From NCBI RefSeq assembly GCF_026898135.2, contig NZ_CP114035.2, forward strand, positions 6,179,501-6,243,500: DNA of 64,000 nucleotides, written 5' to 3'. The notes beneath the pieces were generated by a model. It searched no databases. It saw only the letters and a list, made by a program, of their open reading frames with translations, and had not been told where the DNA came from. The position numbers and the translations under genes are program-made. Each line of letters begins with the position of its first letter. Position 1 is the stretch's first letter. This document shows positions 21,262-29,544 of the stretch, one piece after another. Source of the DNA: Pseudomonas fortuita (GTDB taxonomy: Bacteria; Pseudomonadota; Gammaproteobacteria; Pseudomonadales; Pseudomonadaceae).

Positions 21262-22665
21262 ATGACTGAAGTTGCCCTGGACACCGCAACCCCACACGCC
21301 CCCTCTGTTATCAGGCTGCTGCTCGACAAGGTCGGCGTCGTCTACCGTGAGGTGGTCGAACACCCGCACCTGCCTGCGGCCTCCCGGGTGCAGGCGGTGC
21401 TTCTCGACGACGAGGTCGGCGCACTCATGGTGCTGTTCCCGCAGAGCCAACTGCTGGACCTCAACCGCCTGGCCGAGCTGACCGGGCGCAAGCTCACCGC
21501 CGTGTCGGTGCCGCGCCTCAAGCAAATGCTCGACAAGCACCAGCTGAAGGCCCTGCCCGCCATTCCTGCGCTGACCAGCTCACCGTGCCAGTACGAAAAG
21601 AGCCTGCTCGACGCCGAGACTGTGTACATCCAGTCTGGCGAAGTCGGCCTGCTGCTAGCGATTGAGCACGCCCACTTCAAGCGCATGCTGGCCAAGGCCA
21701 GCGCCAGCAGCTTCGGCCAGGAGGTCGAGGCCATCAGCCCCAACCTCGACCGCCCCCATGACGACACCCTGGAAATCACCAATGCCGTTCAGGCGTTCAC
21801 CGCCCGACGCATCCAGAAGCGTCTGGAAGAAACCATCGAGATTCCGCCGCTGGCCGATACCGCGCAGAAGATCATCAAGCTGCGGGTAGACCCCAACGCG
21901 AGCATCGATGACATCACCGGCGTGGTCGAAACCGACCCGGCGCTGGCGGCGCAGGTAGTCAGCTGGGCGGCGTCGCCCTACTACGCTTCGCCGGGCAAGA
22001 TCCGCTCGGTGGAAGACGCCATCGTGCGCGTGCTGGGTTTCGACCTGGTGATCAACCTGGCCTTGGGCCTGGCCCTGGGCAAGACCTTGAGCCTGCCAAA
22101 AGACCAGCCGCAACAGGCCACACCCTACTGGCAGCAGTCGATCTACACTGCCGCGATCATCGAAGGCCTGACCCGCGCCATGCCTCGGGCAGAACGTCCC
22201 GAAGCCGGGCTGACCTACCTGGCCGGGCTGCTGCACAACTTCGGTTACCTGCTGCTGGCGCACGTGTTCCCGCCGCACTTCTCGCTGATTTGCCGCCACC
22301 TGGAGGTGAACCCGCACCTGAACCACACCTATGTGGAACAGCACCTGCTAGGCATCAGCCGCGAACAGATCGGTGCCTGGCTGATGAAGCTGTGGGACAT
22401 GCCCGAAGAGCTGTCGACCGCGCTGCGCTTCCAGCACGACCCGGCGTACGACGGCGAGTATTCGGCGTTCCCCAACCTGGTGTGCCTGGCGACCCGCCTG
22501 TTGCGTACACGAGGGATTGGCTCCGGGCCGCAGGAAGAGATTCCTGACGAGTTGCTGGAGCGCCTGGGGATTACCCGGGACAAGGCCGAGGATGTGGTGA
22601 ACAAGGTGCTCGAGGCCGAGAACCTGCTGCGCGAGCTGGCTTCGCAGTTTCACGCACCGCACTGA
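21262..22665 (+). CDS. YbaK/ProX-like plus HDOD domain signalling protein
   Basis: The 467-residue protein fuses two modules. The N-terminal part (about 10-160) resembles the YbaK/aminoacyl-tRNA deacylase fold (VIRLLLDKVGVVYREVVEHPHLPAASRVQ). The larger part is an HDOD domain (about 190-400) from IEIPPLADTAQKIIKL through DDITGVVETDPALAAQVVSWA to GLLHNFGYLLLAH. HDOD domains resemble HD phosphohydrolases without the full metal site and usually act in signalling. Here the typical HD residues are replaced by HN in LLHNFGY. Role unknown. A TATACT at 21225-21230 may be its -10 element. Confidence 0.85.
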   Translation: MTEVALDTATPHAPSVIRLLLDKVGVVYREVVEHPHLPAASRVQAVLLDDEVGALMVLFPQSQLLDLNRLAELTGRKLTAVSVPRLKQMLDKHQLKALPAIPALTSSPCQYEKSLLDAETVYIQSGEVGLLLAIEHAHFKRMLAKASASSFGQEVEAISPNLDRPHDDTLEITNAVQAFTARRIQKRLEETIEIPPLADTAQKIIKLRVDPNASIDDITGVVETDPALAAQVVSWAASPYYASPGKIRSVEDAIVRVLGFDLVINLALGLALGKTLSLPKDQPQQATPYWQQSIYTAAIIEGLTRAMPRAERPEAGLTYLAGLLHNFGYLLLAHVFPPHFSLICRHLEVNPHLNHTYVEQHLLGISREQIGAWLMKLWDMPEELSTALRFQHDPAYDGEYSAFPNLVCLATRLLRTRGIGSGPQEEIPDELLERLGITRDKAEDVVNKVLEAENLLRELASQFHAPH

Positions 22666-22673
22666 TATCGCGA

Positions 22674-22731
22674 GGGGCCGCTTTGCGGCCCAATCGCCGG
22701 CAAGCCAGCGAATGGGCTGCGCAGCAGCCCC
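22674..22731. repeat. single REP-like element, CCGGCAAGCCAGC variant
   Basis: GGGGCCGCTTTGCGGCCC hairpin, core ATCGCCGGCAAGCCAGCGAATGG, then GGGCTGCGCAGCAGCCCC. Only one short arm is present. The variant core recurs at 26671-26775. Confidence 0.65.
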
Positions 22732-22738
22732 GGCAATT

Positions 22739-23113
22739 TCAGCCTTTCTTCTTCGGTTTCAGGTATTTCATCAAGCCTTGGAACCACATCACCAGCGCCG
22801 GGTTGCCCTTGATCTGGATGTTCTTGTCCTGAATCCCCTGCATGAACGCCAACTGCTTGTTGCCCGCCTGCATCGTGGCGTAGCCGTAGGCAGCGTCCTT
22901 GAAGGCGATGGCGAAGGCCGGCTGCGGATGTGCGCCGCCCTTGCTGCTGATGCGCTCGTTGTTGACGACGAAGTGCCGGGCAACCTTGCCGTCCAGGGTC
23001 TGCATCTGGAACACCAGGTCCTTGCCCTTGAGCTGCTGCTGGAATGCCGGGTTGTTACGGCTGGCCCTGGCCATCAAAAGCCCCATGGCCCAGAGAAGAA
23101 AGCGGAACTTCAT
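22739..23113 (-). CDS. small SCP-2-like protein of unknown function
   Basis: A 124-residue product. It has a hydrophobic N-terminus (MKFRFLLWAMGLLMARASR) followed by a domain resembling sterol-carrier-protein-2 folds (KDLVFQMQTLDGKVARHFVV ... FAIAFKDAAYGYATMQAG). It ends in the basic tail KPKKKG. SCP-2-like folds bind lipids, but I cannot name a ligand. The ATG at 23113 has GAGG 8 bp upstream; a GTG two codons earlier is the alternative. It lies downstream of hupA on the same strand, separated by the hupA hairpin. Confidence 0.75.
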   Translation of the reverse strand: MKFRFLLWAMGLLMARASRNNPAFQQQLKGKDLVFQMQTLDGKVARHFVVNNERISSKGGAHPQPAFAIAFKDAAYGYATMQAGNKQLAFMQGIQDKNIQIKGNPALVMWFQGLMKYLKPKKKG

Positions 23114-23208
23114 CGACACGCCTCGATTGAAAAGTGACTAAGTTTCGCACTTTATCCTCTTAACGACCATTTTATGCAAGTTCACAGCAGTTACTGCGTG
23201 TAAAGCAC

Positions 23209-23233
23209 AACGGGCGCCATGAAGGCGCCCGTT
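23209..23233 (-). terminator. hairpin after hupA
   Basis: A 10-bp perfect stem (AACGGGCGCC / GGCGCCCGTT) with a 5-nt loop lies 28 bp past the hupA stop. The T-tract on the minus strand is weak, so it could also act by RNA stabilisation. Confidence 0.6.
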
Positions 23234-23260
23234 CGGGATCAACGATTCGTCAGCGGAAGC

Positions 23261-23566
23261 TTACTTTTTCTTGGCGGCCTTGGTTGGCGCGGCCGGTGGA
23301 TTGACGCTGTCCTTGAGGTTCTTGCCTGGCTTGAAGGCCACCGTGTTACTGGCTTTGATCTTGACCGGCTCACCGGTTTGCGGGTTTTTGCCGGTACGCG
23401 CGCCGCGATGACGTTTTTCGAAGGTGCCGAAACCGACCAGGGTCACCGTGTCCTTGTCCAGGGCACCGGTGATGCTGTCGAGAATCGCGTTCAACACCTG
23501 ATTGGCCTTTTCCTTGGTCAGATCAGCCTTATCGGCGATGACGGCGGCGAGTTCTGGTTTGCGCAT
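23261..23566 (-). CDS. hupA: DNA-binding protein HU with short basic tail
   Basis: A nucleoid protein that bends DNA non-specifically. The 101-residue protein has the full HU fold: MRKPELAAVIADKADLTK, then GFGTFEKRHRGARTGKNPQTGE (arms) and VAFKPGKNLKDSV. It continues 11 residues past the normal 90-residue end in a Pro/Ala/Lys tail (NPPAAPTKAAKKK). The start ATG is preceded by a GAGGC-type site. Pseudomonads carry several HU paralogues; assignment as hupA rests on neighbourhood. Confidence 0.92.
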   Translation of the reverse strand: MRKPELAAVIADKADLTKEKANQVLNAILDSITGALDKDTVTLVGFGTFEKRHRGARTGKNPQTGEPVKIKASNTVAFKPGKNLKDSVNPPAAPTKAAKKK

Positions 23567-23753
23567 AGTGAAGCCTCTTTGACGGAATTCTTGTTGTTAT
23601 GCCGTGCTGCCTTTGGGAGCAGCGCTCAAGGCACCGCAGGCTCTAATCTGCGGCAGACGGAAGTGAGAATGGCACGTGCTCAGGGGCCGCGCCAGTATCA
23701 GGCCGGCCATTGTGCAGGCAACAACAGGATAAATCCGACAGAACGCCCTCTAT

Positions 23754-24902
23754 TTACGCCATTACCGGTGGCAACTGGCGATTCAGTGCCAGCTTGTCCA
23801 TGACGGCTGTCCCGGTCAGGGCATAACCCAGCAATTCGCCGTCAGCCCCGTGGCAGAGCACCTTGAGGTCACTGCCCTGCCCCTCCACCTGCCAAGTACC
23901 ATCGTGCCCCAAGGGCGGCGGCGATACCACCAAAGGGCAGGCCGGGGTCTTGACGGTGATAGGCATCGGCCCGTAGGCCACCGCTGTCAGCTTGCCGGCC
24001 AGGGTTTGCGCCAGCGCCCGGGCACAGCTCATCAGCGGCATCACGTAGAGCAGGTTGATGCCATCGACCTCGGCACAATCGCCAAGGGCGAAGATGTTGG
24101 CGTGGGATGTACGTAATTCGCGGTCTACGCTGACGCCACGATGGGTCTGCAAGCCGGCCGCGGCGGCCAGGTCGATGCGGGGGCGCAGGCCAATGGCCGA
24201 AACGACCAGGTCGCAGGCAATCACGCTGCCATCCGACAGGTGTGCCTCCAGGCCGTGGTCCACCTGGTGCAAGCGGGTCAGCACGGGCCCCAGGTGGAAG
24301 CGTACACCCAGGCCTTCGAGCCCGCCCTGCACCGCTGCCGCAGCGGCCGGGTGCAGCAGGGTCGGCATGATCTGTTCGCACGGCGCCACCACGTCGACCT
24401 GGAAGCCCCCCAAGCTCATGTCGTTGGCGAATTCGCAGCCGATCAGGCCGGCACCGAGGATCAGCACACGTTGTTTGCCGACGGCGGCGGTACGGAAGCG
24501 TGCGTAGTCTTCCAGGTCGTTGATCGGGAACACCAGATGGCTGCCATCGCCTTCTATCGGCACCTGCACGGTCTGCGCCCCCCAGGCCAGCACCAGGTCG
24601 CGGTACTCCACAGCCTCTTCGCCGATCCACAGGCGCTTGTGGCCTGGGTCGATGCCGCTGATGCGGGTATGGGTACGAACCTCGGCATTCAGTTGCTCGG
24701 CCATGGCACCCGGCTCGGCCATGCACAGGCCGTCGGCGTCTTTCTGCTTGGCAAAGCCCATGGAGAGCATGGGCTTGGAGTAGGAGCGACCATCGTCGGC
24801 GGTGATCAGCAGCAGCGGCGTCTGCGCATCGAGCTTGCGAAATTCACGGGCCAGGTTGTAGCCCGCCAGGCCGGTGCCGATGATTACCACAGGGGACGTC
24901 AT
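23754..24902 (-). CDS. rubredoxin-NAD(+) reductase
   Basis: FAD-dependent oxidoreductase that passes electrons from NAD(P)H to rubredoxin. The 382-residue protein shows the FAD-binding [13 protein letters not shown] at the N-terminus, the NAD-binding [14 protein letters not shown] in the middle, and the FAD-contacting [13 protein letters not shown] near residue 280. The rubredoxin gene lies 16 bp upstream on the same strand, so this is a two-gene redox operon. The pair may serve hydrocarbon hydroxylation or oxidative-stress electron transfer; no hydroxylase gene lies in the window. Confidence 0.93.
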   Translation of the reverse strand: MTSPVVIIGTGLAGYNLAREFRKLDAQTPLLLITADDGRSYSKPMLSMGFAKQKDADGLCMAEPGAMAEQLNAEVRTHTRISGIDPGHKRLWIGEEAVEYRDLVLAWGAQTVQVPIEGDGSHLVFPINDLEDYARFRTAAVGKQRVLILGAGLIGCEFANDMSLGGFQVDVVAPCEQIMPTLLHPAAAAAVQGGLEGLGVRFHLGPVLTRLHQVDHGLEAHLSDGSVIACDLVVSAIGLRPRIDLAAAAGLQTHRGVSVDRELRTSHANIFALGDCAEVDGINLLYVMPLMSCARALAQTLAGKLTAVAYGPMPITVKTPACPLVVSPPPLGHDGTWQVEGQGSDLKVLCHGADGELLGYALTGTAVMDKLALNRQLPPVMA

Positions 24903-24918
24903 GTCGTGCTTTCCTCGA

Positions 24919-25086
24919 TTAGCCGATGGAGATCATTTCAAAGTCGCTTTTGCCCACGCCACAGTCGGGGCACAGCCAGTCTTCAGGCACATCTTCCCAA
25001 CGGGTGCCGGGGGCGATGCCGTCGTCGGGCCAGCCTTCGGCTTCGTCGTAGACCAGGCCACAGACAATACATTGCCACTTTTTCAT
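24919..25086 (-). CDS. rubA: rubredoxin
   Basis: A 55-residue iron-sulfur protein; the single iron is held by two CxxC motifs, CIVCGLVY near the N-terminus and CPDCGVGK near the C-terminus, with the typical [16 protein letters not shown] loop between. Start [10 protein letters not shown] has AGGAAAAGACC upstream. It is electron acceptor of the reductase encoded just downstream. The gene is divergent from ubiC, with 128 bp between. Confidence 0.96.
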   Translation of the reverse strand: MKKWQCIVCGLVYDEAEGWPDDGIAPGTRWEDVPEDWLCPDCGVGKSDFEMISIG

Positions 25087-25214
25087 CAGGTCTTTTCCTC
25101 GTTAGAACTCAGGCTTTATCTGGCGGGTCTTTGGCCCTGCTTCAGCCATTATGCAAGCAGTCGGGGCAATCATGCTAAGCTCGCCGCCTCATTGGTTGTA
25201 ACAAGCAGACCGAC

Positions 25215-25772
25215 GTGTCGTACGAATCCCCGCAAGCAGCCGCTGTCGCGTGGCTGCCGTATTCACAGCTGGCGACCGACTTCGACCAGCCTACCCTTGA
25301 CTGGTTGTTCGACGAGGGTTCGCTGACCCGCCGCCTGACCCGCCTGTCCTTTGATCACTTCTCCGTCACCCCGCTGTTCGAGGGCTGGCAACCGCTGCGC
25401 GACGATGAATGCCAAGCGCTGGGCATTGCCGCCGGCGCCGAAGGCTGGGTGCGCGAGGTGTACCTGCGCGGCCATGGCCAGCCTTGGGTGTTCGCCCGCA
25501 GTGTCGCCAGCCGCAGCGCCCTGGAGCGCGGCGGGCTGGACCTGGAAACCCTCGGCAGCCGCTCGCTGGGCGAGCTGCTGTTCTGCGACCAGGCGTTCAT
25601 CCGCCACCCGATCGAAGTGTGCAGCTACCCACAGGCGTGGCTGCCGGCCGACGCCGCCCATGCAGCACTTTGGGGGCGCCGCTCGCGCTTTGAACGAGAC
25701 GGCCTGGACCTGCTGGTGGCAGAAGTGTTCCTGCCGGCCTTGTGGCAAGCGGCCAGGGAGGAAAACCGCTGA
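25215..25772 (+). CDS. ubiC: chorismate pyruvate-lyase
   Basis: Converts chorismate to 4-hydroxybenzoate plus pyruvate, the first committed step of ubiquinone synthesis. The 185-residue product contains W-x-R-E-V-Y-L ([21 protein letters not shown]) and the buried-product pocket residues of the family. It starts with GTG at 25215. The stop overlaps the ubiA start by one base, so the two are translationally coupled. Confidence 0.92.
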   Translation: MSYESPQAAAVAWLPYSQLATDFDQPTLDWLFDEGSLTRRLTRLSFDHFSVTPLFEGWQPLRDDECQALGIAAGAEGWVREVYLRGHGQPWVFARSVASRSALERGGLDLETLGSRSLGELLFCDQAFIRHPIEVCSYPQAWLPADAAHAALWGRRSRFERDGLDLLVAEVFLPALWQAAREENR

Positions 25773-26668
25773 TGTACATGCAACTGCTGAAGTCACTGAA
25801 CCGCCTGCACCCACGGGCCTGGGACTTCGTCCAGCTCAGCCGCATGGACCGGCCGATCGGTATCTACCTGCTGCTGTGGCCGACCCTGTCGGCGGTGTGG
25901 ATTGCCGGCAACGGTGCTCCCACCCTGGCCAACGTGCTGATCTTCGGCCTTGGCGTAGTGCTGATGCGGGCCGCGGGCTGCTGCATCAACGACTTTGCCG
26001 ACCGCAAGGTGGACGGCCACGTCAAACGCACCGCCGACCGGCCGCTGGCCAGCGGCCGGGTCAAGCCGCGCGAGGCGCTGGCCCTGTTTGCGATCCTGGT
26101 CGGGGTAAGCTTCCTGCTGGTGCTATGCACCAACAGCCGCACGGTGTGGCTGTCGTTTGGCGCGGTGGCGCTGGCGTCCTGCTACCCATTCATGAAGCGC
26201 TACACCTATTACCCGCAGGTGGTGCTGGGCGCGGCGTATTCCTGGGGCATTCCCATGGCCTTCACCGCCGCAGGGAGCGAGTTGCCGGCCAGCGCCTGGC
26301 TGCTGTACATCGCCAACCTGCTGTGGACGGTGGGTTACGACACCTATTACGCCATGGTCGACCGCGATGACGACCTGAAGATTGGCGTAAAGTCGACCGC
26401 GATCCTGTTCGGCGAAGCCGACCGGGCGATCATCCTCACCTTGCAGATGCTGTCGCTAGGTTGCCTGTTGCTTGCGGGTAGCCGCTTCGAACTGGGGGGC
26501 TGGTTCCACCTGGGGTTGCTGGGTGCGGCGGCGTGCTTTGCGTGGGAGTACTGGTCGACGCGCAAGCTGGACCGCGAGTCGTGCTTCAAAGCGTTTTTGC
26601 ACAACCACTGGGCGGGGTTGCTGGTGTTCATCGGGGTAGTGCTGGACTACACACTGCGTCAAGGCTGA
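25772..26668 (+). CDS. ubiA: 4-hydroxybenzoate polyprenyltransferase
   Basis: Inner-membrane enzyme that prenylates 4-hydroxybenzoate in ubiquinone synthesis. The 298-residue protein has about eight membrane helices and both magnesium-diphosphate motifs: [16 protein letters not shown] (about residues 72-87) and [17 protein letters not shown] (about 190-206). ATG at 25772 overlaps the ubiC stop; an ATG at 25778 is a close alternative. Confidence 0.96.
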   Translation: MYMQLLKSLNRLHPRAWDFVQLSRMDRPIGIYLLLWPTLSAVWIAGNGAPTLANVLIFGLGVVLMRAAGCCINDFADRKVDGHVKRTADRPLASGRVKPREALALFAILVGVSFLLVLCTNSRTVWLSFGAVALASCYPFMKRYTYYPQVVLGAAYSWGIPMAFTAAGSELPASAWLLYIANLLWTVGYDTYYAMVDRDDDLKIGVKSTAILFGEADRAIILTLQMLSLGCLLLAGSRFELGGWFHLGLLGAAACFAWEYWSTRKLDRESCFKAFLHNHWAGLLVFIGVVLDYTLRQG

Positions 26669-26670
26669 TG

Positions 26671-26775
26671 GCCCTATCGCCGGCAAGCCAGCCTCCACAG
26701 GTACAGCGCTGCCTGCGAGGCTGCACAAAAACCGGGGGAGCTGGCTTGCCGGCCATGGGCCGCACAGCGGCCCCG
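26671..26775. repeat. REP pair, CCGGCAAGCCAGC variant
   Basis: Arms ATCGCCGGCAAGCCAGCCTCCAC and GGGGGAGCTGGCTTGCCGGCCAT share a core unlike the common CGGG..CCCGC type. A GGGCCGCACAGCGGCCCC hairpin closes the block. It lies between convergent ubiA and the gene at 26782. Confidence 0.8.
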
Positions 26776-26781
26776 GCAATA

Positions 26782-27153
26782 TCAAGGCTTGGCGATATGC
26801 CAGACGTCTTTCACGCCATCACCGGTCTTGTCACCGGCCTTCGTGTCCTTGATGAAGGTATACAGCGGCTTGCCGTCGTAGGCCCACTGCATTGCACCAT
26901 CGTCACGCGTTACGTGGGTCCATTTGTCCTTCGGTGCTTCGTCTTCTTTCTTGACCAGCAACGGTGGCCAGTTTTTGGCGCACGCGTCATTGCACATCGA
27001 CTTGCCGCCCGCATCCTTGTCAAAGGTGTACAGCGTCATGCCGGCATGATCGACCCACATGCCGTCCTTCTCCATGGCATGGTGGGCCGACGCCACCCCC
27101 GGGAGCGCCAGCGCAGTGAAAAGGGCCATCCAGCTCAGCGTTTGTCGTGTCAT
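26782..27153 (-). CDS. secreted repeat protein, COG4315 type
   Basis: A 123-residue exported protein: signal peptide TLSWMALFTALALPGVASA, then two related repeats, GMTLYTFDKDAGGKSMCNDACAKNWPPL and a second around GKPLYTFIKDTKAGDKTGD. The two cysteines in CNDAC may form a disulfide. Proteins of this family are periplasmic or lipid-anchored and of unknown function. The start is uncertain: ATG 27153 opens the signal peptide, ATG 27165 adds four residues. It is divergent from phoB. Confidence 0.8.
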   Translation of the reverse strand: MTRQTLSWMALFTALALPGVASAHHAMEKDGMWVDHAGMTLYTFDKDAGGKSMCNDACAKNWPPLLVKKEDEAPKDKWTHVTRDDGAMQWAYDGKPLYTFIKDTKAGDKTGDGVKDVWHIAKP

Positions 27154-27255
27154 TGGATTCACCATTGTTTCTGGGGGAATTAGGTTCGGGTTGCCGCCGC
27201 AGCGGCCCTTTCAAGCCTAGTTCAGTCACGCAATGTCGCCATAACGGCCAACACC

Positions 27256-27273
27256 CTGTCACACAGCTGCAAT
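27256..27273 (+). promoter_or_regulatory. candidate Pho box before phoB
   Basis: CTGTCACACAGCTGCAAT reads as two 7-mers 11 bp apart: CTGTCAC (consensus CTGTCAT/C) and CTGCAAT (5 of 7). A TCTAAT -10 follows after exactly 10 bp (27284-27289), the usual layout of PhoB-activated promoters. It implies phoB autoregulation. Confidence 0.65.
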
Positions 27274-27326
27274 AATTCCGTTATCTAATGCGGGCCAAGA
27301 CACCGAATCCAGGAGAGGTTTTGAGC

Positions 27327-28016
27327 ATGGTTGGCAGGAACATTCTGATCGTCGACGACGAAGCACCCATTCGCGAGATGATCGCCGTTGCCCTGGAAAT
27401 GGCCGGCTATGACTGCCTGGAAGCGGAAAACTCCCAACAGGCCCACGCGATCATCGTCGACCGCAAACCGGACCTGATCCTGCTCGACTGGATGTTGCCC
27501 GGCACCTCTGGCATCGAGCTGGCCCGCCGCCTCAAGCGCGATGAGCTGACCGGCGATATCCCGATCATCATGCTTACCGCCAAGGGTGAAGAGGACAACA
27601 AGATCCAGGGCCTTGAAGTGGGTGCTGACGACTACATCACCAAGCCGTTCTCGCCGCGCGAACTGGTAGCGCGCCTGAAAGCCGTGCTGCGTCGCACCGG
27701 CCCGAGCGACAGCGAAGCACCGATCGAAGTCGGCGGCCTGCTGCTCGACCCGATCAGCCACCGCGTCACCATCGACGGCAAGCCCGCCGAGATGGGCCCC
27801 ACCGAATACCGCCTGCTGCAGTTCTTCATGACCCACCAGGAGCGCGCCTACACCCGTGGCCAGCTGCTGGACCAGGTGTGGGGCGGCAACGTCTATGTCG
27901 AAGAACGCACCGTCGACGTACACATCCGTCGTCTGCGCAAGGCGCTGGGTGAGGCCTACGAAAATCTGGTACAAACCGTGCGGGGCACTGGCTACCGCTT
28001 CTCGACCAAGAGCTGA
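27327..28016 (+). CDS. phoB: phosphate response regulator PhoB
   Basis: Activates the Pho regulon under phosphate limitation. The 229-residue protein has a receiver domain with acidic pocket (VDDEAP), phospho-acceptor Asp at about residue 54 ([11 protein letters not shown]) and the switch Lys in LTAKGEE. An OmpR-type winged helix ends [15 protein letters not shown] ... VRGTGYRFS. The ATG at 27327 follows AGGAGAGG; an earlier ATG at 27288 lies too close to the -10. phoR follows after about 50 bp. Confidence 0.97.
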   Translation: MVGRNILIVDDEAPIREMIAVALEMAGYDCLEAENSQQAHAIIVDRKPDLILLDWMLPGTSGIELARRLKRDELTGDIPIIMLTAKGEEDNKIQGLEVGADDYITKPFSPRELVARLKAVLRRTGPSDSEAPIEVGGLLLDPISHRVTIDGKPAEMGPTEYRLLQFFMTHQERAYTRGQLLDQVWGGNVYVEERTVDVHIRRLRKALGEAYENLVQTVRGTGYRFSTKS

Positions 28017-28064
28017 TCGAGTTCAAAAGCGCCAAGCTGCACGTCGTTGTACAAGGACCGTCAA

Positions 28065-29372
28065 TTGAACCAGAACTGGCACGCAACCCTGATTCGCCAT
28101 CTGTTGTTGCTGATTACCGTCTGCCTGATTGGCGGGCTGGTCAGCGGCTACTATGGCTGGAGCCTGGCCATTGGCCTGGCGCTTTACCTGGGCTGGACCC
28201 TCAAGCAGCTGCTGCGCCTGCACGACTGGCTGCGCAACCACCAACCCGATGAAGCACCGCCCGATGGTTACGGCCTATGGGGCGAGGTGTTCGACAGCAT
28301 CTACCACCTGCAGCGCCGCGACCAGCGCGTGCGTGGCCGCCTGCAGGCAGTGATCGACCGGGTGCAGGAGTCCACCGCCGCGCTGCGCGACGCGGTGATC
28401 ATGCTCGACAGCGACGGCAACCTGGAGTGGTGGAACCGTGCCGCCGAAACCCTGCTGGGGTTCAAGACCCCGCAGGACGGTGGCCAGCAGGTAACCAACC
28501 TGGTGCGCCATCCGCGCTTCAAGGAGTACTTCGAGACGGAGAACTACCTCGAACCGCTGGAAATACCCTCGCCCATCAACGACCGGATGCGCCTGCAGTT
28601 GCACATCACCCGCTACGGCAACAACGAACACCTGATGCTGGTGCGCGATGTCACGCGCATTCACCAGCTGGAACAGATGCGCAAGGACTTCGTCGCCAAC
28701 GTGTCGCACGAATTGCGCACGCCACTGACGGTGATCACGGGGTATCTGGAAACCCTGCTGGACAACGTAGAGGATGTGAACCCGCGCTGGGGCCGCGCCC
28801 TGCAGCAGATGAGCCAGCAAGGCTCGCGCATGCAGACGCTGCTCAACGACCTGTTGCTGCTGGCCAAGCTGGAAGCCACCGATTACCCGTCGGACAACCA
28901 GCCGGTGGCGGTCGAAGCCCTGCTCGCCGCGATCAAGAACGACGCTCAGGCCCTGTCTGGGCCACGTAACCAGCGCATCACCCTCGAAGCCGCGCCCGGT
29001 GTGAAGCTGAAGGGCAGCGAGTCAGAGCTGCGCAGTGCCTTTTCCAACCTGGTGTTCAACGCGGTCAAGTACACCCAGGACGAGGGCAACATCCGCATCC
29101 GCTGGTGGGCCGATGCCCAGGGTGCCCACTTGTCGGTGCAGGACTCGGGGGTGGGCATCGACGCCAAGCATTTGCCCCGCCTGACCGAACGCTTCTACCG
29201 GGTGGACTCCAGCCGTGCATCGAATACCGGTGGCACAGGGCTGGGGCTGGCGATCGTCAAGCATGTGCTGATGCGCCACCGCGGCAAACTGGACATCAGC
29301 AGCGTGCCGGGCCACGGCAGCACCTTTACCTGTCACTTTGCGCCGGCACAACTGGTCAACGAAAAGGCTTGA
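28065..29372 (+). CDS. phoR: phosphate sensor histidine kinase PhoR
   Basis: Inner-membrane kinase that phosphorylates PhoB and takes its phosphate signal from the Pst-PhoU complex. The 435-residue protein has two N-terminal membrane helices (residues about 9-45), a PAS domain (about 95-200), the HisKA box FVANVSHELRTPL with the phospho-His at about residue 215, and the N, G1 and G2 boxes of the ATPase domain (FSNLVFNAVKY, DSGVGID, GTGLGLAI). I chose the rare TTG start at 28065 because AAGGA lies 7 nt upstream; a TTG at 28047 would add six residues. Confidence 0.95.
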   Translation: MNQNWHATLIRHLLLLITVCLIGGLVSGYYGWSLAIGLALYLGWTLKQLLRLHDWLRNHQPDEAPPDGYGLWGEVFDSIYHLQRRDQRVRGRLQAVIDRVQESTAALRDAVIMLDSDGNLEWWNRAAETLLGFKTPQDGGQQVTNLVRHPRFKEYFETENYLEPLEIPSPINDRMRLQLHITRYGNNEHLMLVRDVTRIHQLEQMRKDFVANVSHELRTPLTVITGYLETLLDNVEDVNPRWGRALQQMSQQGSRMQTLLNDLLLLAKLEATDYPSDNQPVAVEALLAAIKNDAQALSGPRNQRITLEAAPGVKLKGSESELRSAFSNLVFNAVKYTQDEGNIRIRWWADAQGAHLSVQDSGVGIDAKHLPRLTERFYRVDSSRASNTGGTGLGLAIVKHVLMRHRGKLDISSVPGHGSTFTCHFAPAQLVNEKA

Positions 29373-29378
29373 GATCGG

Positions 29379-29421
29379 CGCGGCTGCGCAGCCCTTCGCG
29401 GGCAGGCCCGCTTCCACACGG
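29379..29421. repeat. single REP arm after phoR
   Basis: GCGGCTGCGCAGCCC hairpin followed by TTCGCGGGCAGGCCCGCTTCCAC. No inverse partner follows. Confidence 0.7.
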
Positions 29422-29480
29422 ACCGCAATAAGCCAGCCACCCTTTGCTTTTACGGCCCCAGCCGCTACATTGGATCCCCT

Positions 29481-29507
29481 GTGCCAGCAAGAGCTGGCAC
29501 TTTTTTT
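29481..29507 (+). terminator. intrinsic terminator of phoBR
   Basis: Perfect 8-bp stem GTGCCAGC / GCTGGCAC, a 4-nt loop and seven T residues directly after it. It lies 109 bp past the phoR stop and 38 bp before the next start. Confidence 0.9.
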
Positions 29508-29544
29508 CTCCCAATCTCAAGACGGACCCCGTAAAAACTCCATC

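Noticed and set aside
26782..27153. A phosphate-regulated partner of phoB
   Set aside because: The gene is divergent from phoB, but I see no Pho box facing it and its family has no phosphate link.
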